Assembly (NCBI GenBank): GCA_020852255.1
Contig: JADZBD010000004.1
Location: 62,001-126,000 of the forward strand
Source of the DNA: Bacteroidia bacterium
Lineage (GTDB): Bacteria > Bacteroidota > Bacteroidia > JADZBD01
Reading direction: 5' to 3'
DNA length: 64,000 nt
The position numbers and the translations under genes are program-made. The notes below the pieces were generated by a model. It did no database searches and was not told the DNA's origin. It worked only from the letters and a program-made list of their open reading frames with translations. This document shows, piece after piece, positions 52,351 through 60,409 of the stretch (its first letter is position 1; each line of letters starts with the position of its first letter).

Positions 52351-53877
52351 ATGAAAAACATTCCGCTCCTTTTTCTTCTGCTTCCATTCTTTGGTGCAGC
52401 GCAATTCACCAATATTCAGATTGACCCCTCCAATACCTATGGAGAAACATCCATCCTGGTAAATCCCAAAAACACCAATGAACTGGTGGCCGGATGCAAC
52501 ATCAATAACATTTATTATTCTTCCAACGGAGGTTTGACATGGGGTACCGTACTGCTTACATCACAATGGGGTCACCAGGGCGATCCATGCGGAGCGGTAG
52601 ATACCAATGGTAACTGGTATTTTTCTCACCTGACTCCGTCGCAGGATCGTATTGTAATCGCCAAATCCACAAACGGCGGGGCCACCTGGCCGTCGGAAAG
52701 TTATACCGGATTTACGGTGAAGGATACCGACAAAGAATGGATCAAAGTGGACTGGTCGCCTAACTCACCCTATAAAAACGACTTGTACTGCACCTGGGCA
52801 GAAATGGATGCTTATTCCAGCAGCTCTCCTACCGATTCCAGCATTATTCTAATGTCCAAATCAACGGATGATGGTGCCACGTGGACGTCGCCCGTGCGTG
52901 TAAGTACCCAGGCCGGAAATTGCGGATTCAATGCGATCAAAGCGTCCATCCAGGCCTTTGGTCCGAACGGGGAGGTGTATGTTGTATGGTGTGGAAACGG
53001 AGTTTCCTTTCAGCGTTCACTGGACGGGGGTCAAACCTGGCTGATGAATGATATCACCATTGATTCTCAAACACCCACATGGTACTTTACCATTCCCGGA
53101 TTCACCTGGGGTACCGGTTTCCCCGGAATTGCCACGGATGTCAGCGGAGGAGCATACAATGGAAATATTTATGTCAGCTGGTGTGATCAGCGAAACGGAA
53201 CCAACAACACAGATGTGTTTCTGGCCCGCTCTTCTGATGGTGGAAATACCTGGACCACCTCGCGCATCAATAACGATGCTACCGTTACCCACCAGTGCCA
53301 TCCCTATGTAACGGTGGATCAAACCACGGGTATCGTCTACATGTCGTGGTACGACCGCCGCGACTTTACCTCCGGTAACAACACTCATGTATACCTGGGT
53401 TACTCCACCGACGGCGGTGCAACCTTCACCCAGATGCGCATCACCCAGAATGTTATCAATCTCACCAGCAGTGTATGGTGCGATTACAACGACATTACAG
53501 CTCACGCGGGCAAGATATGGCCTATCTGGACCGGGCAAAGTGCCAGTGTATGGATCGCACTTGTTACACAAACCCTTCTAAGTAGCCAGGAGATCGTGAA
53601 CGAATCCCGCACCACTTTATTCCAGAACTATCCCAATCCCTTCAACACGTATACGTTCTTCGATTTCTTTATCAGCGAACCCGGGAATGCCACCATGAAA
53701 ATTACCGATATGACTGGTAAAGAAGTAGCGGTGATTTTTGAGAATCAGCATTTCGAAAAAGGGAGCCAACATGCTGAAATTCACAACGATAAATTAAGGC
53801 TTGCAGGGGGTATGTACTATTGTACCCTTTACACGGCTGCCGGCATTTCCACTCAAAAGATCCAGCTGGTCAAATAA
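52351..53877 (+). CDS. Secreted BNR/Asp-box propeller protein with T9SS domain
   Basis: 508 residues from ATG 52351; upstream codons of the open frame precede the signal peptide (MKNIPLLFLLLPFFGAAQ). Six Asp-box motifs (SSNGGLTWG, STNGGATWP, STDDGATWT, SLDGGQTWL, SSDGGNTWT, STDGGATFT) predict a sialidase-like propeller. No clear sialidase catalytic set (Arg triad, Tyr) was found, so it may be a binding protein. The T9SS domain ends GMYYCTLYTAAGISTQKIQ. Confidence 0.85.
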   Translation: MKNIPLLFLLLPFFGAAQFTNIQIDPSNTYGETSILVNPKNTNELVAGCNINNIYYSSNGGLTWGTVLLTSQWGHQGDPCGAVDTNGNWYFSHLTPSQDRIVIAKSTNGGATWPSESYTGFTVKDTDKEWIKVDWSPNSPYKNDLYCTWAEMDAYSSSSPTDSSIILMSKSTDDGATWTSPVRVSTQAGNCGFNAIKASIQAFGPNGEVYVVWCGNGVSFQRSLDGGQTWLMNDITIDSQTPTWYFTIPGFTWGTGFPGIATDVSGGAYNGNIYVSWCDQRNGTNNTDVFLARSSDGGNTWTTSRINNDATVTHQCHPYVTVDQTTGIVYMSWYDRRDFTSGNNTHVYLGYSTDGGATFTQMRITQNVINLTSSVWCDYNDITAHAGKIWPIWTGQSASVWIALVTQTLLSSQEIVNESRTTLFQNYPNPFNTYTFFDFFISEPGNATMKITDMTGKEVAVIFENQHFEKGSQHAEIHNDKLRLAGGMYYCTLYTAAGISTQKIQLVK

Positions 53878-53882
53878 TAATA

Positions 53883-53915
53883 TTTGGATAATTGGTTAAA
53901 ACGTGCATACATTTG
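53883..53915 (+). promoter_or_regulatory. Promoter of the sulfate-assimilation operon
   Basis: TTTG at 53883-53886, exactly 21 nt, then TACATTTG at 53908-53915. Both boxes fit the consensus. ATG 53924 of the leader ORF is 8 nt past the -7 box. It lies upstream of the terminator at 54039, so transcription must pass that terminator to reach the sulfite reductase gene. Confidence 0.75.
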
Positions 53916-53923
53916 CTGCCTCG

Positions 53924-54013
53924 ATGAATTATACTATCCATACGATTTTGAACAAGGGCATGATGTGCTGTATGATGTGTTGCTGCCCGCGCGGTATGGA
54001 AATGTCTTGCTGA
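53924..54013 (+). CDS. Cys/Met-rich leader peptide of the sulfate-assimilation operon
   Basis: 29 codons, too short for usual gene callers. It starts at ATG 53924, 8 nt past the -7 box. From 53960 the codons read MMCCMMCCC, PRG, MEMSC, stop: 6 Met and 6 Cys in 17 residues. This is far above background for two rare amino acids that are the end products of the operon. The stop (54011-54013) lies 25 nt before the terminator stem, so a ribosome that reaches the stop should not cover it. It probably serves as an attenuation sensor of charged tRNA-Cys and tRNA-Met, not as a functional protein. Confidence 0.8.
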   Translation: MNYTIHTILNKGMMCCMMCCCPRGMEMSC

Positions 54014-54038
54014 TAAGAAAATAAAAGTAATAAAGCAG

Positions 54039-54068
54039 AGGGCCTTTCCGAATGGAGGGGCCCTTTTT
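54039..54068 (+). terminator. Attenuator terminator before sulfite reductase
   Basis: An 11-bp stem AGGGCCTTTCC (54039-54049) / GGAGGGGCCCT (54054-54064) with two G-T pairs, a GAAT loop and T5. It lies between the leader ORF and the sulfite reductase gene, inside the same transcript. GGAAA at 53998-54002 (in the leader ORF) can pair with TTTCC of its 5' arm; a longer antiterminator was not found. Confidence 0.85.
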
Positions 54069-54115
54069 CATTTTACATTCTTCAACAGAAATTAATCACA
54101 GTATAAACAGAACAT

Positions 54116-56221
54116 ATGATATCGTTTCAGACAGAGTTAGAAAATCCCATCGTTCAGAAGGACATCATTGAGTTGGAAAAAAAGATACGGCAGTACCGGG
54201 AAGGAACCATTGATCCGGACCAATTCCGTTCGCTTCGGCTGGCACGGGGCATCTATGGTCAGCGGCAACAGGGAGTTCAGATGGTACGCATAAAGCTTCC
54301 GTTCGGCAAAATTACGCCCCGCCAGCTGAGGAGGATCGCGGATATTTCGGACGAGTATTCCAATGGAAACCTGCACCTCACCACCCGGCAGGATATACAG
54401 ATTCACCACGTGAGCCTTGAACGCACACCGGAATTATGGTCGCTACTGGAGAAAGATGCTCTTACCATCCGTGAAGCCTGCGGCAATACGCTGCGAAATG
54501 TTACAGCCTCAGCCGAAGCAGGTATAGATCCACAAGAGCCTTTTGATGTATCTCCTTATGCTCAGGCGGTATTTGAATATTTTCTGCGTAAGCCTTTCGG
54601 ACAAGAGATGGGAAGGAAATTCAAGATCAGTTTTTCTTCCAACGAGAACGATACTGCCTTTGCCTTTATTCATGATATCGGCTTTATCCCGAAGGTAAAA
54701 ATCATCAACGGAGTAGTACAGCGGGGCTTTAAAGTCGTGATCGGCGGAGGGCTTGGTGCGCAGCCATTCAGTGCGCAGACGGCCTATGAATTCCTGGAAG
54801 AATACCGGATCATTCCGTTTGCGGAAGCCGTTATGCGGGTATTTGACCGTTACGGAGAGCGCAACAACAGGCATAAAGCAAGATTAAAATACCTTTTAGC
54901 ACAAACGGGTCTTGAAATATTTCTTGAAATGGTGAAAGCTGAAGCTCCGGCCCTGCAGCAAGAGGAAATCGCCATTCGCCGTGATTCCGTACCCTCTGTG
55001 CCGCCCTCCGGAAAAATCTTCACCTCTCTCAAACCTTCAGATCCGGAAAAATTCCGTCGCTGGACAGCCACAAATACATTTGAACAAAAGCAGCAAGGGT
55101 ATTACGGAGTATATATCCGGGTTACGCTGGGTAACATCACCTCCGCTCTCAGCAGGGAAGTGGCCCGGATCGCGGAAGCCTATGCCGCGGAAGAGTTACG
55201 GGTTACCGTTAACCAGGGATTGCTTTTGAAATTTGTTCCCTCTCAGGCTCTTCCTTCTCTGTTCCGGGAACTGGACGCGCTGGGGCTCGCCCTGCCGGGA
55301 TTCACCGGAGCTGGATATATTACAGCATGTCCGGGCACTGACACCTGTAATCTGGGCATCTCCTCTTCCACCGGGATTACCCGTGAGCTGGAAAAAGTAA
55401 TCAGTGAGGAATATCCTGATCTGATCTACCGGAAGGATCTGAAAATCAAAATCAGCGGCTGCATGAATTCCTGCGGTCAGCACTCCCTGGCGCAGATCGG
55501 TTTTCACGGAAGCTCCATCAAAGAAGGCAACACCGTTATTCCCGCCTTACTGCTTCTGCTGGGTGGCGGAGCGCTGGGAAACGGAAGTGGAAGATTTGCG
55601 GAAAAGATTCTGAAATTTCCTTCCCGCCGTGGCCCCGATCTACTTCGCGCACTCCTGAATGATATTCTTGCCAATGCAGCGAATACCGAATCGTTCAATG
55701 CCTACTTTGACCGCAAAGGGAAGGAATACTTTTATCATTTACTGAAAATATTTTCTGATACTTCCTCTTTTTCACAACAAGAGCTGATGGATTGGGGTCA
55801 GGAAGAAAAATTCAAACCAGTGATCGGAGTGGGTGAATGTGCGGGTGTTCAAATAGACCTCGTACAAACTCTTTTCCTGGAAGCAGATGAAAAACTACAG
55901 GCTGCACAAGAAAGCTTTCTCCTTCACTACTACGCTGATGCCGTGTACTACGCCTACGCTGCTCTTATTCATTCTGCCAAAGCCGCGTTGCTCAGCCGGA
56001 AGGTGTATGTAAATAGTCAGGATTCTGTTCTCCGGGCGTTCGATACCCATTTAGGTGACCAGATCGGACCGGAATGGAGGCCATTCAGGGATTTTGTGCT
56101 TGCCATCCGTCAGAAAAGGCCCGATCTTACTTTTGCCACCGCATATCTTGCCGGTGCTTCCGATCTTATAAAGAGTATCCGGAATATCCGTTTAAATGAA
56201 CTTTCAAAATCTTCTGCATGA
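54116..56221 (+). CDS. Sulfite (or nitrite) reductase hemoprotein with HEPN-like tail
   Basis: 701 residues. Two ferredoxin-like half-domains (LHLTTRQDIQIHHV; RVTVNQGLLLKFV) and the siroheme/[4Fe-4S] ligands Cys405-x5-Cys411 (ACPGTDTCNLG) and Cys449-x3-Cys453 (GCMNSCGQHS) are visible. A C-terminal helical domain (about 590-701; FLLHYYADAVYYAYAALIHSAKAALL) resembles HEPN domains. The context (siroheme synthesis, APS reductase) favours assimilatory sulfite reduction to sulfide, although proteins of this type are often labelled nitrite reductases. Controlled by the leader at 53924. Confidence 0.88.
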   Translation: MISFQTELENPIVQKDIIELEKKIRQYREGTIDPDQFRSLRLARGIYGQRQQGVQMVRIKLPFGKITPRQLRRIADISDEYSNGNLHLTTRQDIQIHHVSLERTPELWSLLEKDALTIREACGNTLRNVTASAEAGIDPQEPFDVSPYAQAVFEYFLRKPFGQEMGRKFKISFSSNENDTAFAFIHDIGFIPKVKIINGVVQRGFKVVIGGGLGAQPFSAQTAYEFLEEYRIIPFAEAVMRVFDRYGERNNRHKARLKYLLAQTGLEIFLEMVKAEAPALQQEEIAIRRDSVPSVPPSGKIFTSLKPSDPEKFRRWTATNTFEQKQQGYYGVYIRVTLGNITSALSREVARIAEAYAAEELRVTVNQGLLLKFVPSQALPSLFRELDALGLALPGFTGAGYITACPGTDTCNLGISSSTGITRELEKVISEEYPDLIYRKDLKIKISGCMNSCGQHSLAQIGFHGSSIKEGNTVIPALLLLLGGGALGNGSGRFAEKILKFPSRRGPDLLRALLNDILANAANTESFNAYFDRKGKEYFYHLLKIFSDTSSFSQQELMDWGQEEKFKPVIGVGECAGVQIDLVQTLFLEADEKLQAAQESFLLHYYADAVYYAYAALIHSAKAALLSRKVYVNSQDSVLRAFDTHLGDQIGPEWRPFRDFVLAIRQKRPDLTFATAYLAGASDLIKSIRNIRLNELSKSSA

Positions 56222-57033
56222 AAAGAAAACAACCAAAGCTAACAATCGCCGGTGCAGGCCCGGGCGATCCCGGTTTAATCACGTTGAAAGCGGTAACTGC
56301 TCTTCGTAACGCCGATGTTATTCTGTACGATGCCCTTGTGAATCCGGATTTGCTGAAACACGCTGCGCCCGGAGTGAAAAGGTTATATGTAGGAAAGCGA
56401 GATCATCGTCATACCCTTACCCAGGAACAGATCAATTCACTGATTGTTAAACTCGCATTAGAACATGGCCATGTGGTGCGTCTTAAAGGAGGAGATCCAT
56501 TTGTTTTCGGACGCGGCCAGGAAGAACTGGCTTATGCGGCATCCTTCAATATTCCTACGGAATACATTCCCGGGATCTCCTCCTCCGTGGGAGTACCGGG
56601 CATAGCCGGTATTCCGGTAACACACCGGGGATCCAGCGAAAGCTTCTGGGTAATCACCGGAACCACGAGGAGCGGAAAAATCAGCGAAGATGTGTTCAAG
56701 GCTGCCCAAACAGACGCAACCATTATAATCCTGATGGGTGTGAGTCACCTGGCCGGCATTGTAAATATTTTTCAAACAGCCGGTAAAACGGATCTTCCGG
56801 TGGCGGTAATCCAGGATGGTTCTCTTCCCACCCAAAAGGAGGCGGTAGGTGTGCTAAGCAACATTGAAGAACGCGTGAAGCAGGCAGGCGTGGGCTCACC
56901 GGCGGTAATCGTAATCGGAAAAGTGGTGAAAAGTCATCCGGACTTCAGGGAAAAAGTACGGGTTGCCACCCGAACAGCTCCGACCAAATCATCAGGAAAT
57001 ACGGTACTTTTGCACCCCCCGGTTTATAACTGA
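56218..57033 (+). CDS. cobA: Uroporphyrinogen-III C-methyltransferase
   Basis: 271 residues. SUMT motifs: GAGPGDPGLITLKAV, VVRLKGGDPFVFGRGQEEL, TEYIPGISSSVGVPGIAGIPVTHRG and ILMGVSHLAGI. It makes precorrin-2 for the siroheme of the sulfite reductase. Its ATG overlaps the preceding stop (ATGA), so translation is coupled. One nucleotide separates it from the next gene. Confidence 0.95.
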   Translation: MKRKQPKLTIAGAGPGDPGLITLKAVTALRNADVILYDALVNPDLLKHAAPGVKRLYVGKRDHRHTLTQEQINSLIVKLALEHGHVVRLKGGDPFVFGRGQEELAYAASFNIPTEYIPGISSSVGVPGIAGIPVTHRGSSESFWVITGTTRSGKISEDVFKAAQTDATIIILMGVSHLAGIVNIFQTAGKTDLPVAVIQDGSLPTQKEAVGVLSNIEERVKQAGVGSPAVIVIGKVVKSHPDFREKVRVATRTAPTKSSGNTVLLHPPVYN

Positions 57034-57034
57034 A

Positions 57035-58516
57035 ATGTCTAACAATTCCAACAATACCCTTTTCCCTGTCTTCCTGAAACTGGATGAACTGAACCTGCTG
57101 GTAGTAGGAGGAGGAAAAGTGGGTCTGGAAAAGTTACGCGCAGTAAAGAAAAACAGTCCCGGCTGCCTTATCACCTTAGTAAGCGAAAAGCTGGAAGAGT
57201 GCGAAGAGATTGAAGGGTTGAAAATCAGAAAAAAAAGGTTTGATGAGGGTGATCTCGAGGGACAACAAGTAGTAATTATAGCTGTCGGAGATGCAGTAGA
57301 AGCGAAAAAGATCCGGGATATTGCAAAAAAGCGCAACCTTTTGGTGAACGTAGCAGACAAACCGGATCTCTGCGATTTCTATTTAGGGAGCATTGTGCAA
57401 AAAGGAGATCTGAAGATTGCCATTAGCACGAATGGGAAATCACCAACCATGGCGAAGCGTGTAAGGGAAGTACTGGAAGAGAGTTTTCCTGAAGAAACGC
57501 AGGAAGTACTTGAAAATCTTTCTTCAATCCGGGAAAACCTGAAAGGAGATTTTGCCAAAAAAGTAAAGGAGCTGAACCGGATCACCTCAGGGCTGGTAGA
57601 AGAACAAAAGCGGGAACGCTCCCTCTGGAACCGAATCTTCAGGGCTACCGGGTACAGCGTTGCCATCCTGCTGATTATGATTGCGGGGCATTTCATTATC
57701 ACCTATACCCCATGGGAAGAAATGGGAGGTTTGGCCACCGGACTACTTGGCAATCTGGACCAGGATTTCTGGTTGTATGTAGCCGGTGGTTTTATTGCTC
57801 AGATGATTGATGGAGCATTGGGAATGGCTTACGGAGTATCTGTAACCACTTTTCTCCTCAGTCTGGGCATTCCTGCTATTACACCTGCTGTAGCCAGCGC
57901 CAGCATGCACGCATCAGAAATTTTTACCACGGGATCATCTTCCCTGGTTTACTTTCGGTACCGGAATATCAATATGAAGCTGTTCCGGAAACTTGTGATT
58001 CCGGGTGCTCTGGGTGCCATCGCCGGTTCCGCTACTATTTCTTTCCTGAGCAAAGACGCTGTGGCTTTTGTAAAACCCTTTGTAGCTGCTTATACGCTGC
58101 TGCTGGGTATTTATATCATTGTGCGTGCGATACGGCTGGTAAACAACAAAGCCTACAAGATAAAAACCATTCAACCCGTAGCTGGTATTGGCGGTTTCTT
58201 AGATTCGGTAGGTGGCGGAGGCTGGGGACCCATTGTAACCACTTCACTCATTGCCGGCGGAAGGGACCTGCGGTATTCCATTGGTTCGTCTCATTTGGCC
58301 AAATTTGTAGTTGCGCTGGTCAGTACTCTTTCATTTCTCATCTTTATCGGTCTGGATCACTGGCAGATTATTTTCGGTCTGGTAGTAGGAGGATCGGTTG
58401 CTGCCCCGTTTTCGATCTGGTTTTCAACAAAAATTCCTACGAAAGCCGGTTTGATCCTCGTAGGCTCCGTGGTTATCATTGTTAGTTTGCGTATCATCAT
58501 TTTAAGTTTAATCTGA
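57035..58516 (+). CDS. Siroheme synthase N-domain fused to TSUP sulfite/sulfate permease
   Basis: 493 residues from ATG 57035, one nucleotide after the cobA stop. Residues ~10-205 are the CysG-N/Met8-type NAD-dependent precorrin-2 dehydrogenase and ferrochelatase (LLVVGGGKVGLEKLRAV, NVADKPDLCDFYLGSIV, ISTNGKSPTMAKRVREVLEE). Residues ~225-493 form a TauE/SafE (TSUP) membrane permease (QMIDGALGMAYGVSVTTFLL, VGGGGWGPIVTTSLIAGG). The fusion joins siroheme assembly with transport of a sulfur oxyanion. Upstream codons of the open frame lie inside cobA and are not needed. Confidence 0.92.
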   Translation: MSNNSNNTLFPVFLKLDELNLLVVGGGKVGLEKLRAVKKNSPGCLITLVSEKLEECEEIEGLKIRKKRFDEGDLEGQQVVIIAVGDAVEAKKIRDIAKKRNLLVNVADKPDLCDFYLGSIVQKGDLKIAISTNGKSPTMAKRVREVLEESFPEETQEVLENLSSIRENLKGDFAKKVKELNRITSGLVEEQKRERSLWNRIFRATGYSVAILLIMIAGHFIITYTPWEEMGGLATGLLGNLDQDFWLYVAGGFIAQMIDGALGMAYGVSVTTFLLSLGIPAITPAVASASMHASEIFTTGSSSLVYFRYRNINMKLFRKLVIPGALGAIAGSATISFLSKDAVAFVKPFVAAYTLLLGIYIIVRAIRLVNNKAYKIKTIQPVAGIGGFLDSVGGGGWGPIVTTSLIAGGRDLRYSIGSSHLAKFVVALVSTLSFLIFIGLDHWQIIFGLVVGGSVAAPFSIWFSTKIPTKAGLILVGSVVIIVSLRIIILSLI

Positions 58517-58528
58517 AAACAGTAAGTC

Positions 58529-59176
58529 ATGGACAGCGCAGAATTAAATGAAAAATACCAGCTGCTTTCGCCTGAAGAGCGGTTCAGGGCTATTACACAA
58601 GATTTTCAAAAAGTGCTTCTTACTTCTTCCTTCGGCACCACGGCCGGTGTTTCACTTCATTTGTGGAGTAAAACCAATCAGAATAAACCCGTTTATTTCC
58701 TGGATACCACCTACCACTTCCCCGAAACATTACAGTATAAAGATACGTTGACCAGGCAGTTGCAACTAAATGTAGTAACCTTAAAAGGGGATGAATGGAG
58801 AAACAAATTCACTCGGGAAGACAAGACGTGGGAAAAAGATCCGGATCTCTGCTGCTCCATTAATAAAGTAGAGCCTTTAAATGCGATTAAACCTCAGTTT
58901 GATATCTGGATCAGCGGGCTGATGAAATCACAGAATGAACACCGGAGTTCTTTAAACTTTTTCGAAAAAAAGAATGGTATCATCAAATTCTATCCCCTGA
59001 TAGATATCACCGAAAAACAAGCCTTTCAGTACCTGACTGTAAACGGGATACCGGAACATCCCCTGAAGATAAAAGGGTATAATTCCGTTGGCTGCCTGCA
59101 TTGTACTTCTCCGGGAAAATCAAGAGAAGGAAGGTGGATTGATAAAAGTAAAACAGAATGCGGATTGCATGAATAG
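58529..59176 (+). CDS. cysH: Adenylyl-sulfate (APS) reductase
   Basis: 215 residues. The PAPS-reductase fold has SSFGTTAGVSLHLW and YFLDTTYHFPET. Cys108-Cys109 plus Cys189-x2-Cys192 are the [4Fe-4S] ligands that mark APS rather than PAPS reductases, and Cys211 in ECGLH is the catalytic thiol. It reduces APS to sulfite for the reductase at 54116. ATP sulfurylase (cysDN) is not in the window. The (TAG)5 repeat follows at 59179. Confidence 0.93.
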   Translation: MDSAELNEKYQLLSPEERFRAITQDFQKVLLTSSFGTTAGVSLHLWSKTNQNKPVYFLDTTYHFPETLQYKDTLTRQLQLNVVTLKGDEWRNKFTREDKTWEKDPDLCCSINKVEPLNAIKPQFDIWISGLMKSQNEHRSSLNFFEKKNGIIKFYPLIDITEKQAFQYLTVNGIPEHPLKIKGYNSVGCLHCTSPGKSREGRWIDKSKTECGLHE

Positions 59177-59178
59177 AT

Positions 59179-59193
59179 TAGTAGTAGTAGTAG
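59179..59193. repeat. (TAG)5 microsatellite between cysH and hom
   Basis: Five tandem TAG triplets, directly after the cysH stop codon. It sits in the 27-bp spacer before hom. Possibly a slippage-prone spacer, but no evidence of phase variation. Confidence 0.6.
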
Positions 59194-59203
59194 AAAAATA
59201 AAT

Positions 59204-60409
59204 ATGGGTAAAGAGAAAATTTCAATTGGGTTGTTTGGATTCGGATGCGTAGGCCAGGGGCTCTACGATGTGCTGAACCATTCACAGGGGCTGAAAGCCA
59301 CTATCGACAAAATTTGCGTGAAAAATCCTGAAAAGAAACGGAGGGTTGACATGTCGTATATCACCTACCGTCATGAAGATATTCTTGAAAAGGGTGGATT
59401 CGATGTGATCGTTGAGCTGATTGATAAATCGGATGAAGCATTCCGGATTGTAAAAGAAGCAATGGAACGAGGAGTGAACGTGGTAACTGCAAATAAAAAA
59501 ATGCTGGCGGAGAACTTTGAAGAACTCTATAAGCTTCAGGAAAAGCACAAGGTGGCACTTATTTATGAAGGCAGCGCAGGCGGATCTATTCCCATTATCC
59601 GTAATCTGGAGGAATATTACGACAATGAGCTGCTCACCAGCGTGAGCGGGATACTCAACGGCACCTGTAATTATATTCTTTCGCGAATGGAGCTGGAAAA
59701 TAAAGATTACGCCGAGATTCTCAAGGACGCGCAGGATAATGGTTTTGCAGAGAGCGATCCCTGGCTGGATGTGGCCGGATTCGATACGAAGTTCAAGCTC
59801 GTATTGCTCACCGTTCACGCTTTCGGGTTGGTATTAAAGCCGGATCAGGTGCTGAACCTGGGTATAGAAAATGTCTCATCCGATGACATTGTGTATGCAC
59901 GCGAGAAGGGAAAACGAATCAAGTTGATTGCGCGGGCAGAAAAAATTGGCGATAAATTCAGGGTGTACGCACTCCCCCACTTCATCGGGAAAGACAGTGA
60001 ACTGTTCAATGTTCTGTATGAATACAACGGCGTGGAGGTGGAAGGAGCCTTCTCCTGTAAGCAAACGTTCGTTGGCAAAGGAGCCGGTTCTCATCCCACA
60101 GGTTCCGCGGTACTTTCTGACATTTCTGCTCTAACCTACGATTATAAGTACGCCTATAAAAAACTGAAAAACATCCGCACACGTCTGAACGGGTCCTATG
60201 ACGCCGAAAATCTGCTCGACACAGACTTTTCGCTAAAGGTCTATCTGCGTTTTCAGGACCGTAAGCAACTGAACGGACTCGAAATTAATTCGGTTGAGGA
60301 GGAGTACAAATCAGCAAACACAAACTACATCGTTGCGAATGTCAATTTCCGCTCCTTATTCAAACTGTACAACCGGATCGACAATAAGGTTTTTGTATGT
60401 GTGGTGTGA
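59204..60409 (+). CDS. hom: Homoserine dehydrogenase
   Basis: 401 residues. An N-terminal NAD(P) Rossmann domain (IGLFGFGCVGQGLYDVL) and the catalytic domain with GSAGGSIPIIRNLEEY, VSGILNGTCNYILSRME and ESDPWLDVAGFDTKFKLVLL are present. A C-terminal ~80 residues could be a small regulatory part. It makes homoserine for MetX. Being last in the sulfate-assimilation operon, it is under the same Cys/Met leader. Its TGA stop abuts the convergent sensor gene (TGATCA). Confidence 0.93.
   Translation: MGKEKISIGLFGFGCVGQGLYDVLNHSQGLKATIDKICVKNPEKKRRVDMSYITYRHEDILEKGGFDVIVELIDKSDEAFRIVKEAMERGVNVVTANKKMLAENFEELYKLQEKHKVALIYEGSAGGSIPIIRNLEEYYDNELLTSVSGILNGTCNYILSRMELENKDYAEILKDAQDNGFAESDPWLDVAGFDTKFKLVLLTVHAFGLVLKPDQVLNLGIENVSSDDIVYAREKGKRIKLIARAEKIGDKFRVYALPHFIGKDSELFNVLYEYNGVEVEGAFSCKQTFVGKGAGSHPTGSAVLSDISALTYDYKYAYKKLKNIRTRLNGSYDAENLLDTDFSLKVYLRFQDRKQLNGLEINSVEEEYKSANTNYIVANVNFRSLFKLYNRIDNKVFVCVV

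Noticed and set aside
54039-54068. Terminator belonging only to the upstream T9SS gene (52351-53877)
   Set aside because: It lies 160 nt after that gene, and a good promoter plus leader ORF sits between the two. It may still also stop read-through from upstream.
57005-57012. TACTTTTG box near the end of cobA
   Set aside because: Perfect -7 match but no -33 box, and it lies inside a coupled operon. An internal promoter cannot be excluded but is not supported.
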